Positions 11,076 through 20,499 of a stretch of 64,000 nucleotides of DNA are shown piece after piece. The translations under genes were made by a program, and so were the position numbers. The DNA is taken from NCBI RefSeq assembly GCF_024362695.1, contig NC_065417.1, positions 427,001 through 491,000 on the forward strand, given 5' to 3'. The notes under the pieces were generated by a model. That model did not search any database and was not told where the DNA came from. It was given only the letters and a program-made list of their open reading frames with translations. The stretch is from Pectinophora gossypiella. Lineage: Eukaryota > Arthropoda > Insecta > Lepidoptera > Gelechiidae. Position 1 is the first letter of the stretch, and every line of letters begins with the position of its first letter.

Positions 11076-11300
11076 CTAGCTTCCTTCATTATAACAAATA
11101 GAAAGTATTCGCTCTCGCTCTATCCTTGCGCCAACGCAATAACAGTTAACGGTGTATGCGCGCGCGCCGTGAATCACTGCATTACGCCCGTCTCTTTCCC
11201 GCTTCAATGTCTCGCGGGCAACTGAGCGAGGCGGAAAAACAATTGCCATTGAAACTGTGGGAGACATTCGGTCTATAATGAATCGTACGCAGATGATATG
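11076..11300. other. Locally CpG-rich stretch
   Basis: Bases 11155-11235 contain GCGCGCGCGCCGTG and TCTCGCGGGCAACTGAGCGA and stand out against AT-rich flanks. No start, splice site or repeat match is convincing. A MITE or a regulatory block are both possible. Confidence 0.35.
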
Positions 11301-11689
11301 CTAATGTGGTCTATGATTAATGAAATGATATGCCACATTGTAGGGCTAACTAGGTTCTTGCTTTCTTTTTTTTTTGTTGCTAAACGATCAGATGGTCGAC
11401 TTTACAGCCAGTTTGATAAGTTTAATAGCTGACATCTTTGTAACAATAGCAACCGTCGATAAGTAAAAGCCGTGTAACTCTACTTTTTCTTTGTAGCATA
11501 AAGTATTTTAAATCCATAACATAGGTATTGCGTTTAACTGAAATAGGTTTACCCGCAGAATTTATTTATTGGTTTAATAATTATAACTATAAGTTACAGT
11601 ACAAGCACATGCCCAAGGTGGTAACTTCGGCACGTATTAATATAAACCTTAAGAGCCGTTGACACCGTCACGGGCTTTCTTCATTCACA

Positions 11690-11868
11690 AAATGTAAAAT
11701 ATAATCGCGGCGAAATTGCGGCGTGCGCCCCGCGAGCACACAGCGATATCGTGGCGATGGATAAATCGTAGCGATGTCGCCGCGTGTACGCCGCGATCTA
11801 GCCTCGCCGCGAAATCGCTGAAAAATCGCCGGACAAATCGCTAGTGTGAACAGGCCCTAAAGAACCTT
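11690..11868. mobile_element. GCGAT-rich element, probable MITE
   Basis: Many GCGAT/ATCGC words on both strands (GTGGCGATGG, TAGCGATGTCGCC, GCCGCGAAATCGCTG) end in AGTGTGAACAGGCCCT. Such ends resemble DNA-transposon termini, but a matching left terminus is not clear, so the left boundary is approximate. Confidence 0.45.
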
Positions 11869-11935
11869 GAGTTCGACAGATACAAATAGAGCCATAACTT
11901 TTAAAAATATATAACTGACGGCCTTAGTCATAACA

Positions 11936-12216
11936 CTCTAGCGTTATATCATTTTCACAGGGTCCGCTTGAAGATTTCACAGAAGCGACTGCAAGTCTGA
12001 CCTTCCAACCCGTGAAGTGAAAACCAGCCCAAAGGTTAGGTTATTTAGGTACTTCCGGAACGCACTTTACTTTCTCGCGTGCTTGTTTCCTTCACCGCTG
12101 AGTACGTGATAATCAAAACCAAATTGGTATATCATTGGTTTAGGTGTATGCTGGGATTTGAACCTGAGACCTCACACATTGTGAGTCATGTGTTCTTCTA
12201 ACTGGGCTACCCCGCT
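11936..12216 (-). mobile_element. SINE-E, near full length
   Basis: The minus strand starts with the tRNA head TAGCCCAGTTAGAAGAACAC (A box) and B box GTTCAAATCC, then CCAATGATATACCAATTTGG, the TTATCACGTACTCAGCGGTG segment and the tail with GGTTGGAAGGTCAGACTTGC. It is about 10% or more diverged from the 14853 copy. Confidence 0.8.
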
Positions 12217-12724
12217 CTCCTTACGAACGACCAATAAGGTAAAGCTATTTTAAAATTTTTGTCTTTAACAGCTTTGAAAAGGTTTGATTTAACTATTAAC
12301 AAAAAGAATGCAAAACTCTGCAGAAAAGAATACACAGACATAGTTATAACATTCGCAATTCGCTCAAAATCATATGTAATTATTAACTTTTCATAAAGAT
12401 ATGCGCTCAAATAAAATATGTCTGGAGATGAACATCAACAGTCTGCTTCCCGGTTATCAAATAAGTGTAGTGCCGGAAAACGATGTGCAGAAGATATACT
12501 TTGATGCATAGTGATGTTACTAGCTAGCTCAAATCCATTGCTGTACTGAGTTTACTGATGAATTCTGAACTGGCTGGTTAAACTAATCATACACAAATAC
12601 AGACACAACTCAAGTCTGAAATCGTTTTAGAATACTAGCTATTGAACATACATAAAGACCCGCGTATCCTAAAGACCAAGAGCAAAACCTAGGACGTACA
12701 TTGTCCAAATTAAAGATGTCCTTA

Positions 12725-12960
12725 GAAAAGGTTTAGTACGATCTACTCTAAACCGGCGAGCGTGTATGAAACGATTGATGAATGTGGAGGAAGCAAGAGA
12801 ACTGTATCAGGATGGAAGCAAATGAGAATCCATAGTCTCTGCTTACCACCGGGCCTAATGGCCATTTTACACCCCCCAAGTCAAGAGTACTCTAAACTGG
12901 CGAACATTTGGAAGAACAGAATGCTGTGTCAGCCAGGATCGTAGTTGGCGGAATTCCATG
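12725..12960 (+). repeat. G-type LINE 3' UTR fragment with a local duplication
   Basis: GATCTACTCTAAACCGGCGA, GAAACGATTGATGAATGTGG, AGGAAGCAAGAGAACTG and CCATAGTCTCTGCTTACC match the complement of 27870-28035. A second partial pass (TACTCTAAACTGGCGAAC... GTCTCTGCTTAA) follows from 12888, suggesting an internal duplication. The 60-codon frame at 12762 is repeat-derived. Confidence 0.65.
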
Positions 12961-13022
12961 GTCTCTGCTTAAATAGCCTACCTCAATAGGTGCGATCATA
13001 CATTCAACGATCTAATTTTATA

Positions 13023-13198
13023 CATAACATATAACATAAACTGCCTATATACGTCCCACTGCTGGGCACAGGCCTCCCCTCAATCAACCGGAGGGGGTAT
13101 GGCGCATACTCCACCACGCTGCTCCAATGCGGGTTGGTGGAGGTGTTTTTACGGCTAATAGCCGGGACCAACGGCTTAACGTGCCCTCCGAAGCACTT
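13023..13198 (-). mobile_element. SINE-A, 5'-truncated
   Basis: The minus strand holds the core (GCACGTTAAGCCGTTGGTCC) through the tail end GGACGTATATAGGCAGTTTA. The tRNA head is missing. An 8-bp direct repeat ATTTTATA at 13015-13022 and 13199-13206 may be its target duplication. Confidence 0.8.
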
Positions 13199-13259
13199 AT
13201 TTTATAGAACTCGAAAAGAAATCAGTAAAAGAAATAACTCGACAAGAAAAGGCTCAGCA

Positions 13260-13380
13260 GGATCATCTCTAGTATAAGATAAGCTATGTCCTCATTTGTG
13301 TAATGCACGGCGCGGCGGTTGGCGGGCGGCCAGGAGCCACGGAGTGGTCACACGATACAACGTGGATTGATATTTGTTAT
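13260..13380. other. CpG-rich patch
   Basis: TGCACGGCGCGGCGGTTGGC and GGGCGGCCAGGAGCCACGGA form a short GC-rich patch. No exon signal was found beside it. Confidence 0.3.
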
Positions 13381-13607
13381 ATTTATTTTATACTAGCTGG
13401 TACCCGCGACTACGTTCGCGTGAAATCCTACTGTTAAGACTATATAAACCTACAAACTTTGCAAACTCTTTTTACCCTCGTGTTGAATTTCGAAAAATCA
13501 TTATCACAATTATCATTGCTACACGGAAAAATTTGCGACTCCTAGCTCTTGTAGGATTAAGATTTAGTGATGGATGAGTGAGACAGTCAGTGACCTTTCG
13601 CATTTAT

Positions 13608-13808
13608 ACAGGGTGTTAGTGACATCGTAACGAAAACTTTGAGAGATGATTCAGACCATGAATCTGAGTTGATATCAAGTGGAATTTTTAAAGTGTCGAC
13701 CTGAAAATATATTCATGAATTTTCCGTCAGGAAAATCCACTCGATTTCAATCAGAATCATGGTCTCAATCATCGCCCCAGTATTCCTTACGATGTCTCTA
13801 ACACCCAT
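13608..13808. mobile_element. Family D foldback MITE, unit 1 of a pair
   Basis: Opens with TACAGGGTGTTAGTGACATC and closes with the inverted terminus, ending CTAACACCCATA. The arms (ATATCAAGTGGAATTTT / AAAATCCACTCGATTTC) face each other across about 40 bases. TA at both outer edges fits Tc1/mariner-style insertion. It is followed after about 10 bases by a second D unit. Confidence 0.85.
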
Positions 13809-13817
13809 AAGTACTTG

Positions 13818-14045
13818 TACGGGGTGTAAGTGACGTCAAAACAAATACTGAGGGGGATGATTCAGCTCATTATTCTGAGTTAATATCAAGTGAATTTTTC
13901 CATCGCATAAATATATAAGTAATTGAAAATAATGAAAAATAAAACCACACAAAAAGACATGAATTTTGCGACGGAAAATTCCATTTGATATTAAGTCAGA
14001 ATCATTCCCCTCAGTATTCGTCACCATGTCACTAACAAATTGTAT
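13818..14045. mobile_element. Family D foldback MITE, unit 2 of a pair
   Basis: Opens with TACGGGGTGTAAGTGACGTC, a D terminus variant (TAAGTGAC in place of TTAGTGAC), and closes with GTCACTAACA. The same unit-1/unit-2 order recurs at 30722-31176 and, reversed, at 22884-23134. The two frames across it (13836 minus, 13966 plus) are artefacts of the palindrome. Confidence 0.8.
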
Positions 14046-14690
14046 GTATAGATTAGAAACGTGTCCACCTCTCACCAGAAATCGACAGAGGTCAAAGCTG
14101 AATACCTTGTCCAAACCAGAGACGAGTTCAAGATTACCGGTCGGATTAATTTTGAAGTTCATCTTTTCCTCGTATAACCTAATAAATTTATAATTGGTAC
14201 AGAATCGACTCCAGATTCAACTGATAAGTAATTAGCCGGAGCAGCATGCGCTTCATTGATTAAAGTTCTCAGAACATGAACTTAATTAATATTCAAGGGA
14301 AGTAATAAAATTACCTAACAAATATTTATATTAGACAAAATATGTCTGTACCACTTAATGAGGAGGTAATATATTTTTTTTTATATAATTTACTTAAGTA
14401 TTCTAATAAGCTCCTTTTCTGAAGTGTGTTAAAAAACTTCTGAAAATTCAAAGCCTATTTTCTCCTGAACCTGAAAGTATTAATTACTCTGCTGGACTTA
14501 ATCGTAATTAAAACTATTGTCAGCATAGAGAAAATCGTGTTTTTTATTTATCCAGGGCCCTTAGCCAAGTTGCAAACGATTGTGACAATTGACAAGTGAC
14601 AGTGATAAAAATATATAATTGACATGTTACCTATGTTACTGTCAATCAATCAATATGTATTGAATAAGTAAGGAAATGAACAAACGAATA
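14045..14690. other. Stretch without recognisable features
   Basis: AT-rich sequence with no family shared elsewhere in the window. A short ATTGACAATTGACAAGTGACAG-type run near 14578 may be a chance repeat. Confidence 0.5.
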
Positions 14691-14694
14691 AAAT

Positions 14695-14746
14695 AAGAAC
14701 AATAGGCGGCCTTATTGCTAAACAGCAATTTCTGCCAGGCAACCTA
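14695..14746 (+). repeat. J2 retroelement fragment
   Basis: GGCGGCCTTATTGCTAAACA followed by GCAATTTCTGCCAGGCAACC matches the J2 copies at 40880 and 42880. Confidence 0.6.
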
Positions 14747-14852
14747 AGGCCCGACTTTCTCCATGATGACAATATCTTTAACTAGTATTTGATCCACCAG
14801 AACAATTTGGCAATACCTATAATTTCAGGAGATATTATAAGGGCGCTAAATT

Positions 14853-15170
14853 GAGGGGAGCCATGGTAGCCCAGTTGGTACAACGCTTGCCTCTCACTTT
14901 GAGGTCGCAGGTTCGAATCCAGCACAGGCCTAAACTAATGATTGTCGAATTTGTTTTCGAATTCATGTTTGGATCATAAATGTAAACATGCTCAATGGTG
15001 AAGGAAAACAATATGAGGAAACCCACATTCCCTAGAAATGCATTTTTCGGAGGTATGTGACCTAATCTGTATTGGGCTGGATTTCCCTTCGCGGGTTGGA
15101 AGATCAGACAAGCAGTCGCTTCTGTAAAAAACCGGACCCTGTGAAAAACGGGATAATGCTAGAGAGATGT
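14853..15170 (+). mobile_element. SINE-E, full length, with imperfect TSD
   Basis: Reference copy of the family. The tRNA-like head holds A box TAGCCCAGTTGG and B box GGTTCGAATCC. The unique body follows (TTTTCGAATTCATGTTTGGA, GGTGAAGGAAAACAATATGA), then TATTGGGCTGGATTTCCC, and the end AACGGGATAATGCTAGAGAG. The flanks TTATAAGGGCGCTAAATT and TTATAAGGGCTTTAAATT (14835 and 15171) are an 18-base duplication with two differences, so this insertion is fairly old. Confidence 0.88.
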
Positions 15171-15439
15171 TTATAAGGGCTTTAAATTATTCAAAAGGCC
15201 CCTAAATCCTGTATCTTACACACACGAGATCATGTACCTAATCGGTACTAAACGGAACACTCTAGCCAAGTTAACCAATTCACCAGCAATAAAACCAAAG
15301 AGTACTCATCCAATGATAGGTAATGAGTAAACAATTGTCGACAGGATACTGTCATCGGACCCTACGAGACGCAACTAGAAAGAATTGGACGTTCATTCAT
15401 CTCTCTCATGACAGTCTTACCAACATCAAGGAAGGAATG

Positions 15440-15589
15440 GACTGATGGATTAAAAAGGCCACATCGAAGCAATTCATCTAAAAAAGCAGTATTGCAATTT
15501 AACATTTGCGCATACAAAAGTAATACAACACATATCAAATATCGATATTGCTTTTTAGATGAATTGCTGCGATATGGCCTTTATATCCC
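15440..15589. mobile_element. Family H foldback MITE
   Basis: The left arm AAAAAGGCCACATCGAAGCA and following AATTCATCTAAAAAAGCAGT are mirrored by TTTTTAGATGAATTGCTGCG and GATATGGCCTTTATATCCC. The loop holds TTTGCGCATACAAAAG. A SINE-A landed exactly at its right end. Confidence 0.85.
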
Positions 15590-15911
15590 TCCGTGGTCTA
15601 GTGGTTAGAGCGTTAGGCTCACGATCTGGAGGTCCGGGTTCGATTCCCGATGGGGACATTGTCGAAATCACTTTGTGAGACTGTCCTTTGTTTGGTAAGG
15701 ACTTTTCAGGCTTGAATCACCTGATTGTCCGAAAAAGTAAGATGATTCCGTGCTTCGGAGGGCACGTTAAGCCGTTGGTCCCGGCTATTAGCCGTAAAAA
15801 ACACCTCCACCAACCCGCAGTGGAGCAGCGTGGTGGAGTATGCTCCATACCCCCTCCGGTGATTGAGGGGAGGCCTGTGCCCAGCAGTGGGACGTATATA
15901 GGCAGTTTATG
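15590..15911 (+). mobile_element. SINE-A, full length, beside an H element
   Basis: Complete head (A box TGGTCTAGTGG, B box GGTTCGATTCC), core, GGTGGAGTATGCTCCATACC segment and tail GGGACGTATATAGGCAGTTT. The (TATG)n tail is almost absent here. ATATCCC at 15583-15589 and 15912-15918 is a short target duplication. The frames at 15688 and 15717 lie inside this SINE. Confidence 0.9.
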
Positions 15912-16185
15912 ATATCCCGCCAAGTCCTTGAACAGAACTGTATTTTTCGATGTTTTTTTTGTTTCCATGGCTAAAGTAAATAGGCATTTACTAAGCAAGC
16001 GTGTCCCATATAATGTCATAATGGCACTTACCAACAAGTGTAACTGTGTGTAAGTGTAGAATTGAGAGAGAATTGGTACTTGTGTTAATACCAATTCAAT
16101 AAAGATTTGTTTTGATTCGGTGAAACTGTTGTCAAACTCGAGAGAAAAATTAAACTTAATTTCCACTAAAGCATCTTACTAAACA

Positions 16186-16330
16186 TACCGGGTGTTAGTG
16201 ACATCGTAACGAATACTGAGAGGGATGATTCAGACCATGATTCTGAGTTAATATCTAGTGGAATTTTCCGTCGCAAAATTCATGAAATTTTGAGTTTTGT
16301 TTTTAATTATTTTCAATTCCATATTGTGCT
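16186..16330 (+). mobile_element. Family D left half, left edge of an unusual 2.7-kb interval
   Basis: TACCGGGTGTTAGTGACATC through CGTCGCAAAATTCATGAAAT matches the D left arm and loop (compare 59398-59520). From about 16333 it departs into sequence (TTTTAGCTGCATAGAACC) that recurs at 17848 but not in ordinary D copies. No right arm follows until a D terminus at 18832-18862. Confidence 0.7.
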
Positions 16331-16416
16331 TTTAGCTGCATAGAACCCAAATTTCAATAAAAAAAACAATAATGACAAATTATCGAAAATTTTCGATGTA
16401 ATGGAGACAACAGCTG

Positions 16417-16562
16417 CTCGAACGGGTCAACGGCCACACGCACCGCGCGCCGCGCGCCCCGCTCCGCACGCCCCGCTCCGCGCGCCCCGCGCCGCACGCC
16501 GGCGGCGGCGGCGCGGCCTACAAAGTAGGCACTACGAACCGATCCTATTTCTTTCTCTGTCT
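16417..16562 (+). repeat. CpG-rich module, copy 1, with a 14-bp tandem repeat
   Basis: Bases 16456-16497 are three 14-bp copies of GCCCCGCTCCGCAC with two substitutions, inside an 80-base tract of nearly pure G and C. It ends with AAAGTAGGCACTACGAACCG and TATTTCTTTCTCTGTC, which return at 17738 and 18010. The 120-codon frame at 16401 comes from this composition. Confidence 0.7.
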
Positions 16563-16609
16563 ATCGTAAATTATAAATTTATTTTATTCTTATTCTTAAA
16601 TGGACGGAT

Positions 16610-16780
16610 ATTCAACAGGCATAAAATTTATGGAATACACGTCAATTTTAAGCAGAAATCTAAAACAACCGACAGAATTAAGTTGACAGCACACGTCAAA
16701 CGGTTTGCATACCACCGAGATACCTTTTTGATTCGACCGGGTTATTCATTCATTTACTCATAGGAATCGGGGCCATTATC
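16610..16780 (-). mobile_element. Family K foldback MITE, partial
   Basis: GGCATAAAATTTATGGAATA, CACGTCAATTTTAAGCAGAA and GGTTATTCATTCATTTACTC match the complement of 58320-58500 in the full K copy. The outer arms are missing. Confidence 0.65.
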
Positions 16781-16969
16781 TACCTAAAACAGTTGAAACA
16801 GTAAATAATTGTATTCTTTGTTGTCATTAGAATAACTAACAACCAACTAACACAACCACCACAGATTAGATAATTAGTTACCTACTATGTCAACCATCCA
16901 CCAACTTAGTATGTAAGTACCTACGCAAAACCTCGCTACACAAAAATCGAGCGAGATCGCGTCTAGAAT

Positions 16970-17225
16970 TCGCGGCGGACACTCCGCCAGAGTATTGCCT
17001 ATCGATATTCTATCGATACCTAGTTAAAAAAAACCAATAGTAGGTACCTATCGATAGATCTTTTAGATCAATACCCATTATTGTTACAAAGCAAGACCTA
17101 TCGGTACTATCGCTAGTATCGATCTAAATGTACTATCACTACTTTCGATAGTTTAGACAATTTTCAAGTTCAACAATTGATAATCTACCTATCGATAGTT
17201 CGGCAACTCCGCCGCGTAGGCAATG
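16970..17225. promoter_or_regulatory. Cluster of four TATCGATA motifs with CG-rich edges
   Basis: TATCGATA occurs at 17000, 17011, 17049 and 17190, with further near-matches (GTATCGATCT, TTTCGATAG). The edges read GCGGCGGACACTCCGCC on the left and CTCCGCCGCGTAGG on the right, a loose inverted pair. In Drosophila TATCGATA is the DNA replication-related element bound by DREF or BEAF. Whether this cluster is regulatory or a decayed MITE cannot be settled from sequence. Confidence 0.4.
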
Positions 17226-17408
17226 TCGGCATGTTCAAAGAAAAAAATTGTCCGAGAGGAGTGATCTTATTTTTCTTGTTACATGTTGGTACCGAGGTAC
17301 TAAGTACATACTAAGTTATTCGTGTTTTAAATCTCATTGTTAAATCATCAGTAAAGAACTAATTAAACCTATCCTGTTCTGTGTACAATATTCATGTAAC
17401 GGCTACGT

Positions 17409-17611
17409 GCTTACATAAGTACCTAGTAGACGGGAGCAACGACTTAACGTACCTTCCGAAGCACGGATCATTTTACTTTCGGACAATCAGGTGATCAGCC
17501 TGTAACGTCCCAACCAAAGGCCTTATAAACAGATTTTTGTGATATGTCCCCACCGGAATACGAACCCGGACCCTCCGCATCCCATCGCTCAACCACTGGA
17601 CCACATAGGCC
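17409..17611 (-). mobile_element. SINE-B, 3'-truncated
   Basis: The minus strand keeps the A-box region TGGTCCAGTGGTTGAGCG, the B-box region GGGTTCGTATTCC, then ATCACAAAAATCTGT, the core with GGAAGGTACGTTAAG and a fragment of the following segment. The TGACACCAGGGTTGATGAG end is lost. Confidence 0.75.
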
Positions 17612-17700
17612 AAGAAGGTTCTAAGACATAATTAAAGGATCCTGGGACGCAAGACCTCCGAGTTAGGGCTTGTTTGATCTGTCTTGATGGATACTCGGAC

Positions 17701-17778
17701 GTGAATAGCCTCACGGATCAAGGGCAACGCGCGCCAATAAAGTAGGCATTACGAACAGATACTAGGTATTTCTTTGAG
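17701..17778 (+). repeat. CpG-rich module, copy 2
   Basis: GTGAATAGCCTCACGGATCA, AGGGCAACGCGCGCCAATAA and AGTAGGCATTACGAACAGAT match copy 3 at 17969 almost base for base. Confidence 0.7.
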
Positions 17779-18048
17779 TTGATAGGTATCAAGTGAAGTT
17801 TCCTGTCGCAAAATTCATAAAAAAAATAGATTTTTTTTAGTCCCATATTGTGTTTTAAGCTGCATAGAACGCACATTTAAAATAAACAAATAAAAATTAC
17901 TAATTATTAAATTTTATCAATGTCATCAATACTAATAATAACGTATCTACAACTTCAGCTATGCGCAGGTGAATAGCCGGCGCACGGGTCAAGGGCAATG
18001 CTCGCCAATAAAGTAGGCATACGAACAGATACTATTTCTTTCTCTGTC
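17779..18048 (+). repeat. D-loop-like segment followed by CpG-rich module, copy 3
   Basis: Bases 17780-17900 repeat the arrangement at 16250-16370: TATCAAGTGAAGTTTCCTGT, CGCAAAATTCATAAAA, then CCATATTGTGTTTTAAGCTG and CATAGAACGCACA. Bases 17969-18048 are module copy 3, ending ACAGATACTATTTCTTTCTC. The two blocks point to a tandem duplication with about 1.5 kb between matching points. Confidence 0.65.
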
Positions 18049-18059
18049 ACTTGCACCAT

Positions 18060-18482
18060 AAACATACTTCTCTCTCTCTGTCTAGTCGTCGGCTCGACTC
18101 GGCCGCGGCCGGTGCGTCGTCGGCACGCCTTTGATGCTTTGCGCTAACGCCGCCGCGCGCTTCCGCCGCTCAGTCGAATACTAAGCTTGACCCGAATCGC
18201 GTGATGTTTTTCGAGGATATTTTTTTCGTGTTTGTGAGTGTTTTGTGTTTGTTTTATTCTGTAAATGAGTAGTGTCGACTATGATGATAGATCATAGACC
18301 ATTTACTGCACAAAAGTATGGAAGATTGTTGATGTTTATTAAAGAGCAAGGTGTTGTGTTTGTGAGTGCGTGTGATACCTACCTACCGCGGAGGAAACGC
18401 GATGTTGCATACCTACGTGACGTGACATGTTCTAGGGTACCTACCTAGGTACTTCATCCGAAGGAATAACAATTAAGGTAAG
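18060..18482 (+). promoter_or_regulatory. CpG-rich possible promoter and 5' untranslated exon
   Basis: Bases 18085-18180 are strongly CpG-rich (CGACTCGGCCGCGGCCGGTG, CTAACGCCGCCGCGCGCTTC). They are followed by an initiator-like CTCAGTCG near 18171. The next 300 bases have no long frame, and AAG/GTAAGG at 18476-18482 matches a splice donor. That pattern fits a non-coding first exon on the plus strand. No downstream coding exon is recognisable, so transcript data are essential. Confidence 0.35.
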
Positions 18483-18829
18483 GCAAGAGTAGGGTTTTTA
18501 TTGTTAATAAGTTAGGAACGTTTTAATAACTGGTAGGTAGGTACCGTGCGTGAAAAATCGTGGCAGTAGGTGTTCTACTTCAACAAACTCAACATTTTTA
18601 AACGTTGCACCACTAAGCATCTAAATACAAGAGAATGAAAACTCCTACCTAGATACAACATCGTATCACGCACGCACGCGTAACGTAGCCGTGCGTAGGT
18701 TTAACGTCTGTGTGCCGCGTTGTTCGACTTACATTGCGGCACAGTAAAAATTCAAAATCTTAATTAAACATTTGCGACAAGAAAAACACCCACCATCGTT
18801 TTTAGTTTAATCAAATAGGCGTTCCATTT

Positions 18830-18864
18830 TTTTTTTCGTTACGATGTCCCTAACACCCTGTATA
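18830..18864 (-). mobile_element. Family D terminus, right edge of the 2.7-kb interval
   Basis: TTTCGTTACGATGTCCCTAA and CACCCTGTATA are the inverse of the D terminus at 16188-16210, with TA on the outer side. Only about 27 bases of D sequence are present, so it acts as a bare terminal repeat rather than a full arm. Confidence 0.6.
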
Positions 18865-18919
18865 CGTCCTACAGCTGGACAAAGGCATTTCACAGATGAA
18901 ATGGGTACCATATGGTGTG

Positions 18920-19165
18920 TGTGTCACCGGCTTGCCTCTCAAACGAGGAGCGCCGATTCGATCCCCGGTATAGGACTTAAACCTATGAGTCATTAATTTA
19001 AATGTAATTTTCTCAACACAGTTGGCTCGACCTTTACGTATAGACGACGATACGACTCACCAACTATCACGTTGATCTAACAGAGAGCTCAGTAAAGTGT
19101 ACTTAGTTCATCTTGCGATAGATGTACCTGCCTAACCAAATTGGGAATATGTTATGTTTTACTTC
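18920..19165 (+). mobile_element. SINE-F copy, plus strand
   Basis: The head region GTCACCGGCTTGCCTCTC and B-box region CCGATTCGATCCCCGG lead into GTAATTTTCTCAACACAGTT, GGCTCGACC, ACGATACGACTCACCAAC, and the end TTCATCTTGCGATAGATGTA. It is the most complete copy in this orientation. The A box is damaged by a GT-rich start. Confidence 0.7.
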
Positions 19166-19169
19166 AGTT

Positions 19170-19540
19170 ACCAGGTGATCTCCTACTCGTCTTTCTACGA
19201 CAATCCCGGCATGATAAGCAGCATGAAGACTCCTAAGTCCCCACCCTGACCACACGATACCGAAATTGTCAGTTCATTTGTCTCTTTCCGACATTTTACG
19301 ACATAATAGGCAATTAAAGTATGTTCGCGCGCTGGCGCCAAGCCAACCCCGTAGAACAGTATGGTCACTAGACGTGCAATTCTGGAAAATGAGAATTCAA
19401 ACCGGTAACCCGTAGTTATATCGTGGCCTTATATTGAAAAGGTAAGCGTTACTTGAAAAATCACATTCTGATGTGCATTTCTTCAACAACACTTCAATTT
19501 CTTTCAATTAATTTAATTCCAGGTGAAAATTGAGACCAAA
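19170..19540. other. Stretch without recognisable features
   Basis: Mixed sequence with no repeat match. CAAGTTTCACATTCTGATGT-like text near 19455 recurs loosely near 21400 (TGAAAAATCACATTCTGATR), hinting at one more minor repeat. Confidence 0.4.
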
Positions 19541-19552
19541 TATTTTTACCTC

Positions 19553-19882
19553 AACAGCCTCCGTGGTCTAGTGGTTAGAGCGTTTGGCTCACGATCTGGA
19601 GGTCCGGGTTCGATTCCCGATGGGGACATTGTCGAAATCACTTTGTGAGACTGTCCTTTGTTTGGTAAGGACTTTTCAGGCTTAAATCACCTGATTGCCC
19701 GAAAAAGTAAGATGATTCCGTGCTTCGGAGGGCACGTTAAGCTGTTGGTCCCGGCTATTAGCCGTAAAACACCTCCACCAACCCGCATTGGAGCAGCGTG
19801 GTGGAGTATGCTCCATACCCCCTCCGGTTGATTGAGGGGAGACCTGTGCCCAGCAGTGGGACGTATATAGGCTGTTTATGTG
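19553..19882 (+). mobile_element. SINE-A, full length, with 12-bp TSD
   Basis: Complete structure as at 3120, bounded by the exact duplication TATTTTTACCTC at 19541-19552 and 19883-19894. The frames at 19682, 19758, 19798 and 19932 overlap it and are not genes. Confidence 0.94.
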
Positions 19883-20499
19883 TATTTTTACCTCGATTGA
19901 TACTAGTGTCTGAAAAACGGCATCCGAAAGTTTGTTCAAAAAAATCACTGCCACAGGGAGTGGCATTCTTTGCCGCCTTCTGTATTTCCGAATGCATATA
20001 ACCGGGGTGCTTTCAAAGCCAGAGTGCATAGGCACCTTCTGGACGAGCTCGCTCCATCTTAGGCCTCGTAAATGCCTTCGGGCAAGTCTGGGGCCAAGAG
20101 CAAACCTATCAAAGGTAAAAAGAAGCGCTTACGTGATTTTCACTATACCTTAAATAAAATGTATGTATATATACATGCGACTGAACTGTTCTATAGATAG
20201 ATAGATAAAATACGAGATCTGTTCTGTGTTTTTAATAGAATCCTAGAAAAATAACTCAGAAACGAGATGTTAAAATGTTTCACAGAATCCTCCTGCAGAC
20301 CACAACCAGTTCAGATACAGATGCTACACAGTGTTGCCAAATAGGGGAACACTTTTTTAATAGTCACGGAACTTGTTTTCTGTTTTTATTGGGTGGTCGG
20401 TTATCAACATCCGTTCATTGTTTCATTCAGACTGCTACTTGAATTCATGCAGAGTCGCACAAACACTCAAGCCCGTTCACTCTATTTATATCAGAGAAG

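Noticed and set aside
15717..16166. 149-codon minus-strand frame
   Set aside because: Its C-terminal half is SINE-A translated backwards, and identical text appears at 19682 and 38188.
16401..16763. 120-codon frame rich in Ala, Arg and Pro
   Set aside because: Composition comes from the GC minisatellite, and the end runs into a K MITE.
16188..18862. An autonomous DNA transposon
   Set aside because: D-type ends are present on both sides, but no transposase-like frame or DDE/DDD motif was found between them.
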